Below, in pieces: positions 61,451 to 64,000 of a stretch of DNA of 64,000 nt. The notes below the pieces were generated by a model. That model had not been told where the DNA came from, ran no database searches, and worked only from the letters and a program-made list of their open reading frames with translations. The stretch's first letter is position 1. The number at the start of each line of letters is the position of its first letter. This DNA is from Cryptomeria japonica (Eukaryota > Streptophyta > Pinopsida > Cupressales > Cupressaceae), in the NCBI RefSeq assembly GCF_030272615.1, contig NC_081414.1:781734119-781798118 (forward strand). Reading direction: 5' to 3'. A program made the translations under genes and the position numbers.

Positions 61451-62666
61451 TGTTAGACAACTCAGATAACCAGAGGACAACTAAGAGGGGAGTGAATCAG
61501 TTGTCAACAAATTATAGAGCTTTAAGCATTAAAGCATTATTATCTGAATACATAAACCAAATACCAGAATAACAGATATAACAGTTAAGAACAAATATAA
61601 TCCACAAAAGATAGCACCAAAATTTGTATGTGGAAAACCTGGTAAAGGGAACAACCATGATGGGAAGCCTACCGACAGTCACATAATACTTATGTGGTAA
61701 GTATGTGATTACAATAAGCAGGGCCTACACATGCAAGAAGACCAACAACCTAGAGCGCACTACTCATCACAAAAGGAGCCTCACTGACTATAAAATAAAT
61801 CCAGACTACGATCTGGAAGAAGAATGAACTGCAAGAATATCATCTCCTATGCTTGAGTATAGTTTCGGTTAAGCTTAGTACCAGAGGTCTTAAACCTGTT
61901 TCACCAACCCAATTTGATCACCTATGATCATATAAAAACTTCTGCATATGATTACAACTTTATTCGCACACAAATAATCACATATCTCATAAACCCCATG
62001 CATATGCTCATATGCCCATTATCTACAAAGAGATATTATATCATATTTATACCAACCTGGGACCTAAACAATTAGGTCAGCCACCTAAAAGATAATACAA
62101 TAAATCTATAACATAAACCCACAATTCAATGATCAACCAAGTCATCCTAAGACCAAAACAACATAACCCAATCAATAAAACCAACTGGTAATGCATTGCG
62201 ATCATCCACCAACATGTTACATAAATGGGTCCATAACCTAGCCAACTAAGATAGCATTAGGTCCGGACCCAAATCCAACACCACCAATCAATAGGAACAC
62301 ATAAAAGATAACCAACAACATCATGTAAACCATATAGAAGCCATGCCAACACCACTTATCATGTGCATCAAAAGATCTTCAACAAAGCTTTGCCAGTAGA
62401 ACCCTTACCGGTGACCAAAAGGCTTACTATAACAAATGATAGCTCCTAAGTAATCAAATTCTGAACCAACTGATCGTGATACCCATCTAAACATCATGAA
62501 TGATAAATCCAAACCAAATCCACAAACCAAAGCATACTGGATCAATTCATAAACCAACAACTCTACTTGAATCTATCGGAAGCTGGTAAATAACCAAAAC
62601 AGTTAGTGTTGCCATCAATGACAAAACATCAATGCAACACATAATCAATTCCTCCAATTGCCAATA
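61451..62666 (-). repeat. Copia-6 3' LTR
   Basis: About 1216 bp. On the plus strand it ends at CCAATTGCCAATA, next to a tract that is purine-rich on the minus strand (CCAAAGGGGGATAT). The terminal CAACA expected from relatives has become CAATA. Confidence 0.8.
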
Positions 62667-63069
62667 ATATCCCCCTTTGGCATTGATGGCAACACTAGAT
62701 GTGAAAAACATCCAAGTACCAAGAAATGCCAAACAAGTCTCCCCGAAAGGAAGACAACCATCAATTTTGCAAAAGATGATATAATAATAAAGTTAAAAAA
62801 CTCCCCCTGTGAATGATATCTATGTTAAGCTTTGATCTCTCCCCTTGATTTATATTTTGTTAAGCTCTATTTTTCACATATATCTATCCCCCTTTTAGAT
62901 CAATGCAAGAAATCTGATAGGAACATCAAAGAAAAATCATAAATCCACTCAACCAGATAGCTGACTGCTCCCCCTAAGTAGTAGCCCTAACACATCAATC
63001 CAGAATGAATAGTAGCTCTATAAAATCATGTCGGAATGATGCCAATCAACATCATTCAGGTCTCTAATG

Positions 63070-64000
63070 GAGGGGCAGAAACCCCCAATCTCTCTCTGAA
63101 GTACTCAAATGCTTCCTTAGGAAAGGGTTTAGTGAATATATCTGCAATCTCCTCTTTAGTGTTCACATAAAATAGTCTCACTTCATTTGATTCCACCTTC
63201 TCCTTCAAAATGTTATACTTGATAAATATGTACTTTATCTTAGAATGAAATAATAGATTCTTTGATATATAAATAGAATCAAAGTCATCATAGTGAATAA
63301 CTACTCATTCATTATAGTCCACCTTTATATCCTTCAATGTTTGTTGCATCCATAGAACTTGTGTATAGTTAGTAGCAGCATCAACATACTCGGCTTTAGC
63401 AATAGATAAAGATGTACATGACTGCTTCTTGTTGATCCATGAAGCAAGTTTCTTTCCAAGAAAGAAATCTCCACCGAATGCGCTCTTCTGGTCATCAACA
63501 TCTCTAGCTCAATTAACATTTGTATATGCATAGTGTAAAGTCATCATTTTTAGGATACCACAAACCAAATTTAGTTGTTCCCTATAAATACCTGAAAATC
63601 CTTTTCACTGCATTCTCATGATTAGGATCACTCTAATATCTTGATACAATACAAACTGCATTCATTATATTTGGTCTAGTCTGAGCCGGATATTTAACAA
63701 ACCTCCAATCATAGACTTGTACCTTGTAGGATTTACTAGTGCTGATGCATCTTTCTTAGTCAATTTCTCATTTGTAACCATAGGTGTACCAACTGGATTA
63801 GAATTTTCCATACCAAATTTCTTCAACAAATCTCTAGCATACTTAGTTTGACAGATGAAAATACCTTTATCAGTTTGAGTAATCTGCAAACCTAAGAAAA
63901 ATTTCATCTTCCCAATCATAGAGATCTCGAATTTATTCTTCATATTTTTAGAAAATTCCATACATAACTTATCCTCACCTCCAAAAATGATATCATCAAC
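63070..64000 (-). pseudogene. Copia-6 RT/RNase H, partial
   Basis: The right edge encodes VDDIIFGGEDKL (64000-63962) of RT. This joins MEFSKNMKNKFEISMIGKMK and FLGLQITQTDKGIFICQTKY (63961-63665), an intact thumb region. RNase H follows with a shift near 63530. The codon expected as Trp in N-x-NWA is TGA. ATNYTQVLWMQQ is readable at about 63390-63340, where Copia-2 and Copia-5 have TAG at the Gln. The C-terminus resembling LPKE-FEYLR is near 63120-63090. The 5' part lies outside the window. Confidence 0.88.

Larger units (their letters stand above)
61451..64000 (-). mobile_element. Copia-6: 3' end of a Ty1/Copia element running off the window
   Basis: The minus-strand element enters from the right edge with RT, then RNase H, a 3' untranslated stretch and a 3' LTR (61451-62666). 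It lies in the relic at 60985-61450. The candidate target duplication GTAGT (61446-61450) can only be checked beyond the window. The LTR start TGTTAGACAAC with AGAGGGGAGTGAATCAG and the ATCCCCCTTTGGCATTGATG tract beside its other end mark it as a relative of Copia-2 and Copia-5. Confidence 0.9.

Overview
This window looks like intergenic DNA of a large, AT-rich plant nuclear genome. It holds one recognisable host gene and otherwise mostly retrotransposons at different stages of decay. The host gene is an intronless G-type lectin S-receptor-like kinase. The elements are plant Ty1/Copia, Ty3/Gypsy and LINE families whose LTR elements are primed by initiator Met-tRNA. The mixture and the low gene density fit a seed plant with a bloated genome, and a conifer is plausible, but nothing in the sequence proves the lineage. 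No CRISPR array, operon, rRNA or tRNA gene was recognised.

Layout. Positions 1-6360 are AT-rich, with a decayed LINE RNase H (minus strand, about 2.98-3.5 kb) and an LTR-like remnant (about 5.1-5.85 kb). At 6361-14255 lies the receptor kinase, broken twice: by a one-base frameshift near 7210, and by a 5200-bp Copia element (Copia-1, 8909-14108) that landed in the kinase domain and duplicated the 5-bp target CTATG. Copia-1 is young: its 291-bp LTRs differ at 4 sites, and its gag-pol is open except for one TAG. Positions 15.2-16.0 kb (minus) and 17.8-22.0 kb (plus) hold decayed reading frames I cannot name; the second is split by a solo LTR. Positions 22.8-24.5 kb hold a decayed LINE ORF1 with an internal 60-codon duplication.

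Positions 24599-31283 are a complete but old minus-strand Copia (Copia-2, TSD ATATT). Next come a minus-strand Copia gag/protease fragment with its 5' LTR (31.6-34.2 kb) and a plus-strand Copia RT/RNase H relic (34.3-35.4 kb). Positions 35529-47144 are a head-to-tail duplication of a roughly 4.7-kb unit. The second copy carries a 1.94-kb non-autonomous LTR element with no recognisable primer-binding site. Positions 48.0-58.6 kb are a minus-strand Ty3/Gypsy relic split by a plus-strand Copia (Copia-5, 48594-54880, TSD CTACT). A solo LTR (about 58.85-60.3 kb), a third copy of the coding relic seen in the duplication (about 61.0-61.45 kb) and the 3' end of another minus-strand Copia (61451 to the window edge) complete the window.

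The elements can be ordered by LTR divergence counted by eye: Copia-1 about 1.4%, the 1.94-kb element about 5-6%, Copia-5 about 8-9%, Copia-2 about 15%. I saw no convincing new functional system. The most informative observations are the dated disruption of the kinase gene, the two premature TAG codons shared by Copia-2 and Copia-5, the C-run beside the primer-binding site that recurs in seven LTRs, the anomalous 1.94-kb element, and the large unnamed relic frames.
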